Source: Solirubrobacter ginsenosidimutans (GTDB lineage: Bacteria > Actinomycetota > Thermoleophilia > Solirubrobacterales > Solirubrobacteraceae). Taken from it: a stretch of DNA of 64,000 nt. Positions 19,305 through 27,452 of the stretch are shown one piece after another. The position numbers were made by a program, and so were the translations under genes. Positions within the stretch are counted from its first letter, which is position 1, and each line of letters starts with the position of its first letter. Below the pieces are notes generated by a model. The model saw nothing but the letters and a program-made list of their open reading frames with translations. It was not told the origin of the DNA and did not search any database. The stretch spans positions 1 through 64,000 of the forward strand of contig NZ_JAPDOD010000045.1 of the NCBI RefSeq assembly GCF_027587205.1, in the 5' to 3' direction.

Positions 19305-19314
19305 GTTTTCCAAT
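19295..19314 (-). promoter_or_regulatory. GntR-type operator, site E
   Basis: On the minus strand the site is ATTGGAAAACCTATACGATC. It overlaps the stop codon of the LLM oxidoreductase gene and abuts the ATG of the EthD gene at 19316. TAGGTT (19302-19307) lies 8 bases before that ATG. The orientation is opposite to sites A, F and G although it also faces a plus-strand gene, as expected for an operator rather than a simple promoter motif. Confidence 0.6.
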
Positions 19315-19315
19315 C

Positions 19316-19618
19316 ATGATCAAGCTCACCGTGCTGTACGGCCATCCCGAAGACCCGGCGGCGTTCGAAAAGCACTTCGACGAGCGCCACATCCCCCTCG
19401 TCGAGAAGATGCCGAACCTGCGCCGCTTCGAGAAGGCGCTCGTGGTGGCGACGCCCGACGGCAGCCCGCCGCCGTATTACCGCGTCGTCGAGCTCTACTT
19501 CGACAGCGAAGAGGAGTTGCAGGCCTCGATGGCGACGCCGGAAGGCCGCGCGCCGGGCGAGGACGTGCCCAACTACGCGACCGGCGGAGCGACGGTGTTG
19601 ATCGCCGCGCTTGACTGA
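19316..19618 (+). CDS. EthD-family protein
   Basis: The 100-residue protein matches the EthD family well: IKLTVLYGHPEDPAAFEKHF, then HIPLVEKMPNLRRFE and a C-terminal ELQASMATPEG. EthD is required for the P450-based ethyl tert-butyl ether system, and homologues accompany many oxygenases. Here it is the third dimeric alpha/beta-barrel small protein of the island. Its ATG immediately follows site E, leaving no room for a Shine-Dalgarno on a separate transcript. Confidence 0.85.
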   Translation: MIKLTVLYGHPEDPAAFEKHFDERHIPLVEKMPNLRRFEKALVVATPDGSPPPYYRVVELYFDSEEELQASMATPEGRAPGEDVPNYATGGATVLIAALD

Positions 19619-19622
19619 ATCG

Positions 19623-19642
19623 ATCAGAAAACATATATGATC
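19623..19642 (+). promoter_or_regulatory. GntR-type operator, site F
   Basis: ATCAGAAAACATATATGATC is close to the consensus of the seven sites. It lies 8 bases upstream of the hpaE ATG at 19651. TATGAT (19636-19641) is 9 bases before that ATG, consistent with a leaderless hpaE-hpaD transcript. Confidence 0.65.
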
Positions 19643-19650
19643 CTGTTGAA

Positions 19651-21192
19651 ATGGAGATCGGTCAGAGCAACGCAGTGGAACAGCAGGCGGTCGAGCGGAG
19701 GCTGGTCCCAACCCAGCGCCACCTGATCGACGGGCGCTTCACCGACAGCCTCGACGGAACGACGTTCTGCACGCTGGACCCGACCACCAACCGGCCGCTG
19801 GCCGAGGTCGCCGATGGCAAGAGCGCCGACGTCGACGCCGCGGTCAACGCCGCCCGCCGGGCCTTCGACGAGGGAATCTGGCCGCGCCTGAGCGTCGCCG
19901 AGCGGGCGAAGACGCTGCGCCGCATCGCCAACCTGCTGCGCATCCACGCTGATGAGCTCATCGAGCTCGAGGTGCGCGACATCGGGATGCCGATCGCGCA
20001 GATGCACGGCCTGGCCGCACGCGCGGCCGAGAACTTCGACTACTACGCCGGCGTCATCACCGAGCTGCACGGCCGCTCGTTCCAGGTCGGCGACCAGTTC
20101 CTCAACTACACCGTGCACAAGCCCGTCGGCGTGGCCGGGCTGATCATGCCCTGGAACGCGCCGCTGATGCTGTCGACGTGGCGGATCGCGCCGGCGCTGG
20201 CGGCCGGCAACACGATCGTCCTCAAGCCGGCCGAGTGGTCGCCGCTGACCGCGACGCGCCTCGCCGAGCTGCTGGGCCAAGCGGGCCTGCCCGACGGCGT
20301 CTTCAACCTGGTCCACGGCTCCGGCGAAGGGGCAGGCGCGCCCCTGTCGCGCCACCCGGGCGTCAACCTGATCTGCTTCACCGGCGAGACCGCGACCGGC
20401 TCCACGATCATCGCGGCCGGCGCCCCGACGCTGAAGCGCTCGAGCGTCGAGCTGGGCGGCAAGTCCCCGGTCGTGGTGTTCGCCGACGCCGACCCCGGGC
20501 TGGCCGTCGACGCCGCGGTCGCCCAGATCTTCACCATGAACGGCCAGCGCTGCACCGCCGGGTCGCGCCTGTTGGTCGAGCGGCCGCTGTATGACCGCGT
20601 CGTCGGCGCGATCGCCGAGCGGGCCCGCAACATCCGCGTCGGCGACCCGTTCGACAAGCGCACCGAGCTCGGCCCGCTGATCCACCCGGAACACTACGAG
20701 CGGGTGCTCGGCTACATCGCGTCCGCTCGCGAGGAGGGCGCGACGATCTTGGCCGGAGGCGACCGGCCGGAGCACCTGCCGGACGGCAACTACCTGAAGG
20801 CCACGGTCATCGGCGACGTCACCGAGACGATGCGCGTCTTCAGCGAGGAGATCTTCGGTCCGGTGCTGGTGGCGACGCCGTTCGACGGCGAGGACGAGGC
20901 GATCCGGCTGGCCAACGCCACGCAGTACGGTCTGGCCGCCTATGTCTGGACCAACGACATCCGGCGCGCGCACCGGGTCGCGCACGCGATCGACACCGGC
21001 ATGTGTTGGATCAACTCGCAGAACGTCCGCGACCTGCGCACGCCGTTCGGCGGTGTGAAAGCTTCGGGCATCGGTCGCGAAGGCGGCGACTACGCCTTCG
21101 AGTTCTACTGCGACGTCGAGATCGTCCACGTGGCGCTCGGCATGCACCCCATCCCCAGGCTCGGCCTCGCCGGGCCCGACCAGGAGGAGTGA
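19651..21192 (+). CDS. hpaE: 5-carboxymethyl-2-hydroxymuconate semialdehyde dehydrogenase-type ALDH
   Basis: The 513-residue ALDH has catalytic E267 (VELGGKSP) and C301 (NGQRCTAGSR). Its C-terminal segment EIVHVALGMHPIPRLG is characteristic of HpaE, the enzyme that oxidises the meta-cleavage product of homoprotocatechuate to the dicarboxylate. The gene next to it encodes the matching ring-cleavage dioxygenase, which strongly supports the assignment. The ATG at 19651 is 9 bases behind a -10-like hexamer in site F. The stop is 6 bases before the hpaD start. Confidence 0.9.
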   Translation: MEIGQSNAVEQQAVERRLVPTQRHLIDGRFTDSLDGTTFCTLDPTTNRPLAEVADGKSADVDAAVNAARRAFDEGIWPRLSVAERAKTLRRIANLLRIHADELIELEVRDIGMPIAQMHGLAARAAENFDYYAGVITELHGRSFQVGDQFLNYTVHKPVGVAGLIMPWNAPLMLSTWRIAPALAAGNTIVLKPAEWSPLTATRLAELLGQAGLPDGVFNLVHGSGEGAGAPLSRHPGVNLICFTGETATGSTIIAAGAPTLKRSSVELGGKSPVVVFADADPGLAVDAAVAQIFTMNGQRCTAGSRLLVERPLYDRVVGAIAERARNIRVGDPFDKRTELGPLIHPEHYERVLGYIASAREEGATILAGGDRPEHLPDGNYLKATVIGDVTETMRVFSEEIFGPVLVATPFDGEDEAIRLANATQYGLAAYVWTNDIRRAHRVAHAIDTGMCWINSQNVRDLRTPFGGVKASGIGREGGDYAFEFYCDVEIVHVALGMHPIPRLGLAGPDQEE

Positions 21193-21198
21193 CGGGTC

Positions 21199-22236
21199 TT
21201 GGCCCTCACCATCACCGAGCTGCTCGAGGCGGGGCCCGATCCCATGCCGTTCGACATCCTGCGGGCGGCGTACGTCGAGCTGCACGTCCGTGACCTCGCG
21301 GCCTCGCGCCGCTTCTATGTCGACCTGCTCGGCCTGGTGGTGAGCGCCGAGACGGATGACGCGCTCTACCTGCGGGGCTGGGAGGAGCGCGTGCACCACT
21401 CGATCGTGCTGCGCCAAGCCGACCAGGCGGCGGCGGCCCGTCTCGGCTTCCGTATGCGCGCGGACGCCGACCTCGACGGGCTGGCTCACGTGCTCGAAGG
21501 CCTGGGCTGCACGGTCTGGTGGGTGGACGGCGCGCTGCCGGAGATGGGGCGCGCGCTCCGCGCCCGGGACCCGTTCGGCTTCCCGCTGGAGTTCTTCCAC
21601 GAGATCGGCCTCCTCGACTCGCAGCTGCAGCGCTACGACCTGCAGCGCGGCGCGCCGATCATGCGCATCGACCACTTCAACCTCCACAGCCCCGCCATGG
21701 AGGAGACGTTCGCGTTCTGGCAGCACCTCGGCTTCCGCTGCTCGGAGTACATCTCCACCGACGGGGAACCGGAGGACGAGCGCCTGGCCGGTGCCTGGCT
21801 GTTCCGCAAGCCAGGCGTGCACGACGTCGCGCTGACGCTCGGCCGCGGCCCGCGCCTGCACCACGTCGGCGTCTGGGTGCCCGAGCCGGGCGGTGTGCTG
21901 CGCACCTGCGACCAGCTGGCCGCCGCGGGCGCCGGCGCCGCGATCGAGCGCGGACCCGGCCGCCACGGCGTCTCCAACGCGTTCTTCGTCTACTTGCGCG
22001 ACCCGGACGGCCATCGCATCGAGCTCTACACGTGCGACTACTACACGGGCGATCCCGACCACCAGCCGCTGCGCTGGTCGGTCGCGGATCCGCGCTGCCG
22101 CTCGTTCTGGGGCGCGGTAGCGCCGGACAGTTGGTACGAGGAGTCGACGGAGCTGCTGGGCCCCGACGGCCGGCTCATCCCGACGGCGGCCGCGAACCTC
22201 GACGAGCGCCGTGCTCGCACGCAGGTCATGGCCTAG
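21199..22236 (+). CDS. hpaD: 3,4-dihydroxyphenylacetate 2,3-dioxygenase (homoprotocatechuate dioxygenase)
   Basis: The 345-residue type I extradiol dioxygenase has two VOC modules. The metal triad sits in the second: H159 (MRIDHFN), His in LHHVGV (221/222) and E275 (HRIELYT), as in the Fe/Mn homoprotocatechuate dioxygenases. It opens the catechol ring next to the side chain. A TTG start at 21199 follows the AGGAGG at 21182-21187, which overlaps the hpaE stop region. The related catechol substrate could differ in its side chain. Confidence 0.9.
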   Translation: MALTITELLEAGPDPMPFDILRAAYVELHVRDLAASRRFYVDLLGLVVSAETDDALYLRGWEERVHHSIVLRQADQAAAARLGFRMRADADLDGLAHVLEGLGCTVWWVDGALPEMGRALRARDPFGFPLEFFHEIGLLDSQLQRYDLQRGAPIMRIDHFNLHSPAMEETFAFWQHLGFRCSEYISTDGEPEDERLAGAWLFRKPGVHDVALTLGRGPRLHHVGVWVPEPGGVLRTCDQLAAAGAGAAIERGPGRHGVSNAFFVYLRDPDGHRIELYTCDYYTGDPDHQPLRWSVADPRCRSFWGAVAPDSWYEESTELLGPDGRLIPTAAANLDERRARTQVMA

Positions 22237-22242
22237 ATCTTT

Positions 22243-22262
22243 CACACAAAACATATAGGATC
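22243..22262 (+). promoter_or_regulatory. GntR-type operator, site G
   Basis: CACACAAAACATATAGGATC lies upstream of the ABC importer operon. TAGGAT (22256-22261) would place the transcript start near 22270, leaving a leader of about 75 bases before the first ABC gene, unlike the leaderless arrangement at sites A, C, D, E and F. Confidence 0.6.
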
Positions 22263-22321
22263 TGGCAAAATGATCTGAGAGGCCCTAGGCCGCGACGGAT
22301 CAGAGGTAGCGAGGAGAGCAA

Positions 22322-22351
22322 GTGTTCGACACCGGCACGGGCGCGCAGTGA
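22322..22351 (+). CDS. Possible 9-codon leader peptide overlapping the ABC ATPase start
   Basis: A GTG at 22322 is preceded by a good Shine-Dalgarno (GGAGAG, spacing about 6) and encodes VFDTGTGAQ. Its TGA overlaps the GTG start of the ATPase gene (GTGA). The ATPase GTG has no Shine-Dalgarno of its own, so coupling to this small frame may set its translation. Peptide function is unlikely. Confidence 0.35.
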   Translation: MFDTGTGAQ

Positions 22352-23931
22352 GCACCCCGCGGACAGAGCGGTTGAGCGACGGTCAGGCCGAGCTGGGAGG
22401 GCCGCCCGGCTCGTCGGCGACGCTCCTGCGCGTCACCAACGTCGCGAAGGCGTTCGGGGCGACCCAGGCGGTACGTGACGCGTCGTTCGAGCTGCGCGCG
22501 GGGGAAGTCCTCGCGCTCGTCGGCGAGAACGGCTGCGGCAAGTCGACGATGGTCAAGATCCTCAGCGGCGTGCACCTGCCCGACGCGGGTGAGATCGAGC
22601 TCGACGGCGAGGCCATTCCGCCGCTCTCGACGCCGCAGCAGGCCCAGCGGCGCGGCATCGTCACGGTCTTCCAGGAGGTGCTCGTCGCCGAGTCGTGCTC
22701 GGTGCTCGACAACGTGTGGCTGGGCATCGACGACACGTGGCGCACCCGCGTGTCGCTGCGTGAGAAGCGCGCCCGCGCACGTGAGGTGCTCGGCGAGCTG
22801 CTCGGGCGCGACGTCGACCTCGGCATCGCGGCCGAGGAGCTGTCGCTGTCGGATCGCCAGGCCTGCGGCATCGTCCGCGCGCTCCTGCGCGACCCCAAGA
22901 TCCTGATCCTCGACGAGGCGACCTCCGCGCTCGACGTGGCCACGCGCGATCGCCTGTTCGCGATGGTCGGCGCGCTCTCGCGCAAGGGCGTGGGCGTGAT
23001 CTTCATCACGCACCGCATGGACGAGATCGAGCAGATCGGCGACTGGATCACCGTGATGCGCTCGGGCGAGACCGTCGGCGACCTCAGCCGCGGGCACTGG
23101 ACCCATCGGCAGCTCGTGCAGCTGATGACGGGAGCCGACGCGCTGGGCAGCGAGGAGCAGGACCGGCTGGAGCCGGTGGCCAAGCGCCGCGGCGACGTCG
23201 TCCTGAGCGTCCGCGGGCTGCGGCTGCGTCCTGACGGGCAGCCGATCGACCTCGACGTTCACGCCGGCGAGCTGATCGGCCTGGCCGGCCTCGAGGGCCA
23301 CGGCGGCAACACGTTCCTCGAGGCGCTGCGCGGCGGCGTGATGACCGAGGGCGAGGTCGTCCGCCACGTCGACGGCCGCGAGGCCGTCATCGGCTCCCCG
23401 GCCGACGCGGCCGACCATGACATCGCGTACGTGCCCCGCGAGCGTCGCGCCGACGCCGTGTTCAGCTGGATGTCGATCCGCGAGAACTTCGCGCTGCCGA
23501 CGCTGGGCCGCGACACTCGCCTCGGCTGGCTGCGGACGCGGTCGTCGCGACGTCGTCTCGACGCCTACGTCAACCGCCTCGGCATCGTGCTCGGCTCCGC
23601 GGAGGACTCGATCACCACCCTCTCGGGCGGCAACCAGCAGAAGGTGATCATCGCGCGCTGGCTGGCCTACGGCCCGCGCGTCCTGCTGCTCAACGACCCG
23701 ACGCGCGGCATCGACATCGGCGCGAAGAACGACCTGTACGCGCTCTTCGGCGCGCTCGCCGCGGAAGGGCTGGCGGTCGTGATGCTCTCGACCGAGCTCG
23801 ACGAGCACGTCGAGCTGATGGATCGCGTCCTGGTCTTCCGCGAGCACGAGCTGTTCAAGGAGTTCGGACGCAGCGAGGTCACGCGCGAGCGGCTCGTCGC
23901 CGCGTTCTTCGGCGAGCAGAGCGAGGCCTGA
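22348..23931 (+). CDS. Sugar-class (CUT2, RbsA-like) ABC transporter ATPase
   Basis: The 527-residue protein has two nucleotide-binding domains. The first has an intact Walker A (GENGCGKST), an altered signature (LSLSDRQ) and Walker B (ILILDEAT). The second has a degenerate Walker A (AGLEGHGGNT) but a good signature (LSGGNQQK) and LLLNDPTRGID. This asymmetry is normal for RbsA/XylG/MglA. It energises the fused permease that starts 2 bases downstream. In this island the cargo may be an aromatic or polyol compound rather than a sugar. Confidence 0.93.
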   Translation: MSTPRTERLSDGQAELGGPPGSSATLLRVTNVAKAFGATQAVRDASFELRAGEVLALVGENGCGKSTMVKILSGVHLPDAGEIELDGEAIPPLSTPQQAQRRGIVTVFQEVLVAESCSVLDNVWLGIDDTWRTRVSLREKRARAREVLGELLGRDVDLGIAAEELSLSDRQACGIVRALLRDPKILILDEATSALDVATRDRLFAMVGALSRKGVGVIFITHRMDEIEQIGDWITVMRSGETVGDLSRGHWTHRQLVQLMTGADALGSEEQDRLEPVAKRRGDVVLSVRGLRLRPDGQPIDLDVHAGELIGLAGLEGHGGNTFLEALRGGVMTEGEVVRHVDGREAVIGSPADAADHDIAYVPRERRADAVFSWMSIRENFALPTLGRDTRLGWLRTRSSRRRLDAYVNRLGIVLGSAEDSITTLSGGNQQKVIIARWLAYGPRVLLLNDPTRGIDIGAKNDLYALFGALAAEGLAVVMLSTELDEHVELMDRVLVFREHELFKEFGRSEVTRERLVAAFFGEQSEA

Positions 23932-23932
23932 G

Positions 23933-26068
23933 GTGGCGAACGTGAAGATGGAGCCCGCGCTGGAGACCCGGTCGGCCTCCGGGCGTAGCCCGGTCGTCGT
24001 GCGCAGCACGAAGGAGCGGCTGACCCACCTCACCCAGCACCACAGCTACGGGTTCGCGGGGCTGCTGATGGTCGCCGTGCTCGTCGTGACGATCGTCAAG
24101 GACGGCGGCAACTTCGGCGTCTCCGACCAGCTCGGGATCGCGGCGCCGATGATCCTGGCGGCGATGGCCAGCGCGCCGTCGATCATCGGCCGCGGGTTCG
24201 ACCTCTCGATCTCGCCGCTGCTGGTCTTCTGCGGCGCCGTGTACGTCGTGTGGCTGGCGCCGCACGGGCTCGGCGGCGCGATCGCCGTGCCGATCGTCCT
24301 CGGCGTCGGCCTGCTCGCGGGCCTGGTCACCGGCCTGATCATCACGCTGCTGCGGATCCAGGCCGTCGTCGTGACGCTCGGCATGTACTTCGCGCTGCAG
24401 GGCGTCAACCTGCTGATCGCGCCCAACCCGGCTTCGCTGGGCGAGGGGGACCGCTGGATCTACCACCTGGCGGGCCAGGTCGGCCCAATCCCGGGTGCGG
24501 TCTTCACGCTCGGGGTCCCGGTGCTGATCTGGTACGGGCTCAAGCGCATCCCCTTCCGCGGCCTCCTCTACGCGGTCGGCTCCAATGACGCGACCGCGTT
24601 CTCCAGTGGCGTCAACGTCACCGCGGTGCGCGTCGGGAGCTACGCCCTCGGCGGCCTCTTCGCCGGGTTCGGCGGCCTCGCGCTGACCGCGCTGGTGCGG
24701 TCGACGAACGCCTCGACGTCCACGCAGTACGCGCTGATCGCGATCGCGGCGGTCGTCCTCGGCGGCACGTCGCTGGCCGGCGGTCGCGGCGGCCTGATCG
24801 GCGTGGCCTTCGGCGCCTTCACGATCTACCTGTTCCAGAACCTCCTGTCGAGTTTCGAGGTCAACCCCGCCTGGCTGCAGATCGTCTACGGGGCGATCCT
24901 GATCATCGCCGTCGTGATCCAGGGCGCGCTGGTGCCCGAGGCCGGCATCGGCGGCCTGCGGGCGAAGCGCATGCCCGTGCTCCACCGCCACAGGCGCAGA
25001 GGAACGGGGCCGGAGCTGTCGACCTTGGAGATCGGTCCCGTCGGCGGCGGGGAAGGGGATCTCGCCGCCGCGCCGGTCGAGGCCGGAGGGGCGGTCGCGC
25101 GGGTGTGGGGCTCACTCGTCCGGATCCAGGAGCGGTTCCCGCTGATCCAGCTCGTGGCGCTCGCGGCCGTGTTCGCCTTCGGTGTGATCACGCTGCCGGG
25201 TCTCGGCTCGTGGGTGAGCATCCGCTCGATCCTCGTCCTGGCCGCCCTGGTCGGACTGGCGTCCTGCGGGCAGACGCTGCTGATCCTGATGGGCGGCTTC
25301 GACCTCTCGGTCTCCGGGTTCATCGTCGCCGGCGGGCTGACGGTCACCGCGCTGAACCTGAAGTACGGCATCAGCTTCGGCGCCGCCCTGGCGCTGGCGC
25401 TGGTGTCGGCCACGGTCCTGGGCGGCTTCGCCGGCTACATCTGCCACCGCTTCAGGATCAACCCACTCGTCGTGACGCTGGCGATGGGCTCGCTGGTCAT
25501 CGGCCTGGTGAAGGTGCAGATCGGCGAGCAGGCCAACGGCTACCCGACCGAGTGGATGCAGCAGCTCGCGATGCCGGTGACCAAGACGTTCGGGATCGGG
25601 ATTCCGCCGGCCGTATCGATCTGGATCCTGGTCGTCGTCCTCTTCGGGATCGTCCTGCATCGCACGCGGCTGGGTCGCAACCTGTTCGCGACCGGCGCGA
25701 ATCCGCGTGCGGCGGACAACGCCTTGATCAACACGCGTCGCGTCTGGATGGCGGCGTTCGCGTTCAGCGCCGTGACATCGACGCTGGTCGGCATCCTGAT
25801 CGGCGGCTTCGCCGGCCAGGTCGTCGACACCGGCGGCGATGCCTATCTGTTCCAGAGCGTCGTCGCGGTGATCGTCGGCGGGACCATCTTCGGAGGGCCC
25901 GGCGACTACACCCGTACCGCCATCGGCGCGCTGTTCATCACCTTGCTCATCACGGTCCTCGTCGGACACGGTGCCAGCAAGGCGATCGAATTCATCGTTT
26001 ACGGCGCAATCATCCTCGTCGCCGTCGCCATCTACGGCCGCGAACGCAGGCTGCGCGACCGCGTCTGA
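23933..26068 (+). CDS. Fused dual permease of the CUT2 ABC transporter
   Basis: The 711-residue protein contains two RbsC-like permease domains in one chain. The first spans about residues 40-345 and the second about 395-705, joined by a charged linker (RHRRRGTGPE region). Each has the family's hydrophobic helices and an EAA-like segment (first: GGTSLAGGRGGLIG; second: GGTIFGGPGDYTRT). CUT2 importers normally use a homodimer or two separate permeases, so one polypeptide may form the whole channel. GTG at 23933 is 2 bases after the ATPase stop. Confidence 0.92.
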   Translation: MANVKMEPALETRSASGRSPVVVRSTKERLTHLTQHHSYGFAGLLMVAVLVVTIVKDGGNFGVSDQLGIAAPMILAAMASAPSIIGRGFDLSISPLLVFCGAVYVVWLAPHGLGGAIAVPIVLGVGLLAGLVTGLIITLLRIQAVVVTLGMYFALQGVNLLIAPNPASLGEGDRWIYHLAGQVGPIPGAVFTLGVPVLIWYGLKRIPFRGLLYAVGSNDATAFSSGVNVTAVRVGSYALGGLFAGFGGLALTALVRSTNASTSTQYALIAIAAVVLGGTSLAGGRGGLIGVAFGAFTIYLFQNLLSSFEVNPAWLQIVYGAILIIAVVIQGALVPEAGIGGLRAKRMPVLHRHRRRGTGPELSTLEIGPVGGGEGDLAAAPVEAGGAVARVWGSLVRIQERFPLIQLVALAAVFAFGVITLPGLGSWVSIRSILVLAALVGLASCGQTLLILMGGFDLSVSGFIVAGGLTVTALNLKYGISFGAALALALVSATVLGGFAGYICHRFRINPLVVTLAMGSLVIGLVKVQIGEQANGYPTEWMQQLAMPVTKTFGIGIPPAVSIWILVVVLFGIVLHRTRLGRNLFATGANPRAADNALINTRRVWMAAFAFSAVTSTLVGILIGGFAGQVVDTGGDAYLFQSVVAVIVGGTIFGGPGDYTRTAIGALFITLLITVLVGHGASKAIEFIVYGAIILVAVAIYGRERRLRDRV

Positions 26069-26112
26069 GCGGTCGTGATCGGAGGAGGGCAACCCCCATG
26101 GGGAGGAGAGAA

Positions 26113-27444
26113 ATGAGCGAGACAGCGAACTGGCGCTCGTGGAGTCGCGTGACGCTGGTGGGCATGATGAGCGCCGCGGCTCTAACGGTCGCCGCGTGCG
26201 GCTCAGAGAGCGGCGGCGGGAATGAGAAGGCGTCGTCGGGCAACCAGAAGCAATCCCTCGAGAAGATCGACGTCAAGCCCACCGGGCCCGCCAAGGTCAA
26301 GGTCGGTACGGCGTGCGGTGACACCGTTCCGGTCGGACCGAAGAACAAGGAAGGCGAGGCCTTCCAGTCGATGTCCCCGGAGCTCCAGGGCATCTACGGC
26401 AGCTATCCCGAAGAGGTCGTCACGAGCCCGTGGGCGACCCAGAAGATCACGGCCAAGCCGCCGTGGAAGATCGGCTACATCACGATCGGCATCTCCAACC
26501 AGTACCAGAACAACGTCCTCAAGCAGCTCAAGGAGGAGTTCGCGCTGGCGAAGGCCAAGGGGCTGGTCACGGGCGAGTTGGTCACCAACATCCCGCCGAG
26601 CCTCGCGCAGTCGACGCCGGAGAGCCAGATCTCGGCGATGAAGCAGATGGCCCGCCAGGGCGTCAACGCGATCATCGTCAACCCCGCGGACTCGGTCGCC
26701 GAGTCGGCGACGATGGAGCAGCTCGGCGAGCAGGGCGTGCCGATCATCCTCGCCGACGTCCCGCCCGCCCCGGGCTCGAAGTACCAGACGTCGACGTGGA
26801 CCCAGAACCAGGTCGAGGCCGACGCCGGCACGCTGGGCATCATCGGGAAGGGCAACATCCTGATCGTCCGCGGCGTCGCGGGCAACCAGAACGACAAGGT
26901 TCTCTACAACCAGAAGGTCCAGGACCTCAAGAACTGCCCGGACATCAAGGTCGCCTCGGTCCTGTACGGCAACTGGGACAACGGCACCGTCAAGCAGGTC
27001 GTGTCGCAGTACCTGGCGGCGCACCCGCAGCCGATCGACGGCGTCCTGCAGGACGGCGGCATGTTCGCCGGCGTCGTCCAGGCGTTCGAGTCGCGTGGCA
27101 TCAAGGTCCCGCCGGTGGGCGTCGAGCAGTGCTACGCCGGTGACCTCTCCTGGTGGCTGAAGAACATCGACACGTACAAGACGGTCGCCGGCTGCATCAA
27201 CGGCCTCCAGGGCGGCTACGTGTACTTCAACACCGCGCTGCGGATCCTGGCCAACAAGGGGCCGAAATACAACCTGCTGTCGATGCCCGCGGTGGCGATC
27301 GACAACACCAACCTGAAGGCCTACGCCCAGCCCGGCCTGCCGCTCACGTCGGACTTGGAGCTCCCGGGCCCGAAGGAAGCGTGGTGCGACGACAAGTGCC
27401 TGGACCAGTACTTCAACGAGCCGGGTCCGGCGACCGCGAAGTAG
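26113..27444 (+). CDS. Substrate-binding lipoprotein of the CUT2 ABC transporter
   Basis: The 443-residue protein has a signal peptide ending in a lipobox (LTVAAC, C29), a Gly/Ser/Lys linker, an N-terminal extension of about 90 residues and then a periplasmic-binding-protein type I fold (KIGYITIGISNQYQNN, later GVLQDGGMFAG). It is anchored at the outer face of the membrane and delivers substrate to the fused permease. ATG at 26113 has GGAGGAGAG upstream. An in-frame ATG at 26098 with GGAGGAGGG before it would add five residues and is equally possible. Confidence 0.9.
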   Translation: MSETANWRSWSRVTLVGMMSAAALTVAACGSESGGGNEKASSGNQKQSLEKIDVKPTGPAKVKVGTACGDTVPVGPKNKEGEAFQSMSPELQGIYGSYPEEVVTSPWATQKITAKPPWKIGYITIGISNQYQNNVLKQLKEEFALAKAKGLVTGELVTNIPPSLAQSTPESQISAMKQMARQGVNAIIVNPADSVAESATMEQLGEQGVPIILADVPPAPGSKYQTSTWTQNQVEADAGTLGIIGKGNILIVRGVAGNQNDKVLYNQKVQDLKNCPDIKVASVLYGNWDNGTVKQVVSQYLAAHPQPIDGVLQDGGMFAGVVQAFESRGIKVPPVGVEQCYAGDLSWWLKNIDTYKTVAGCINGLQGGYVYFNTALRILANKGPKYNLLSMPAVAIDNTNLKAYAQPGLPLTSDLELPGPKEAWCDDKCLDQYFNEPGPATAK

Positions 27445-27452
27445 GCCTCAGG

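Noticed and set aside
19624..22254. An 876-codon open frame on the minus strand opposite hpaE and hpaD
   Set aside because: It is an artefact of GC-rich third positions. Its translation is Arg/Ala/Val/Glu-rich with no domain, while the plus-strand frames carry full catalytic motifs.
5087..22262. Reading the seven AT-rich sites only as sigma-factor -10 elements
   Set aside because: The conservation spans 20 bases, includes the GAAAAC arm, and occurs in both orientations relative to the genes. This fits an operator better, although overlap with -10 elements remains likely.
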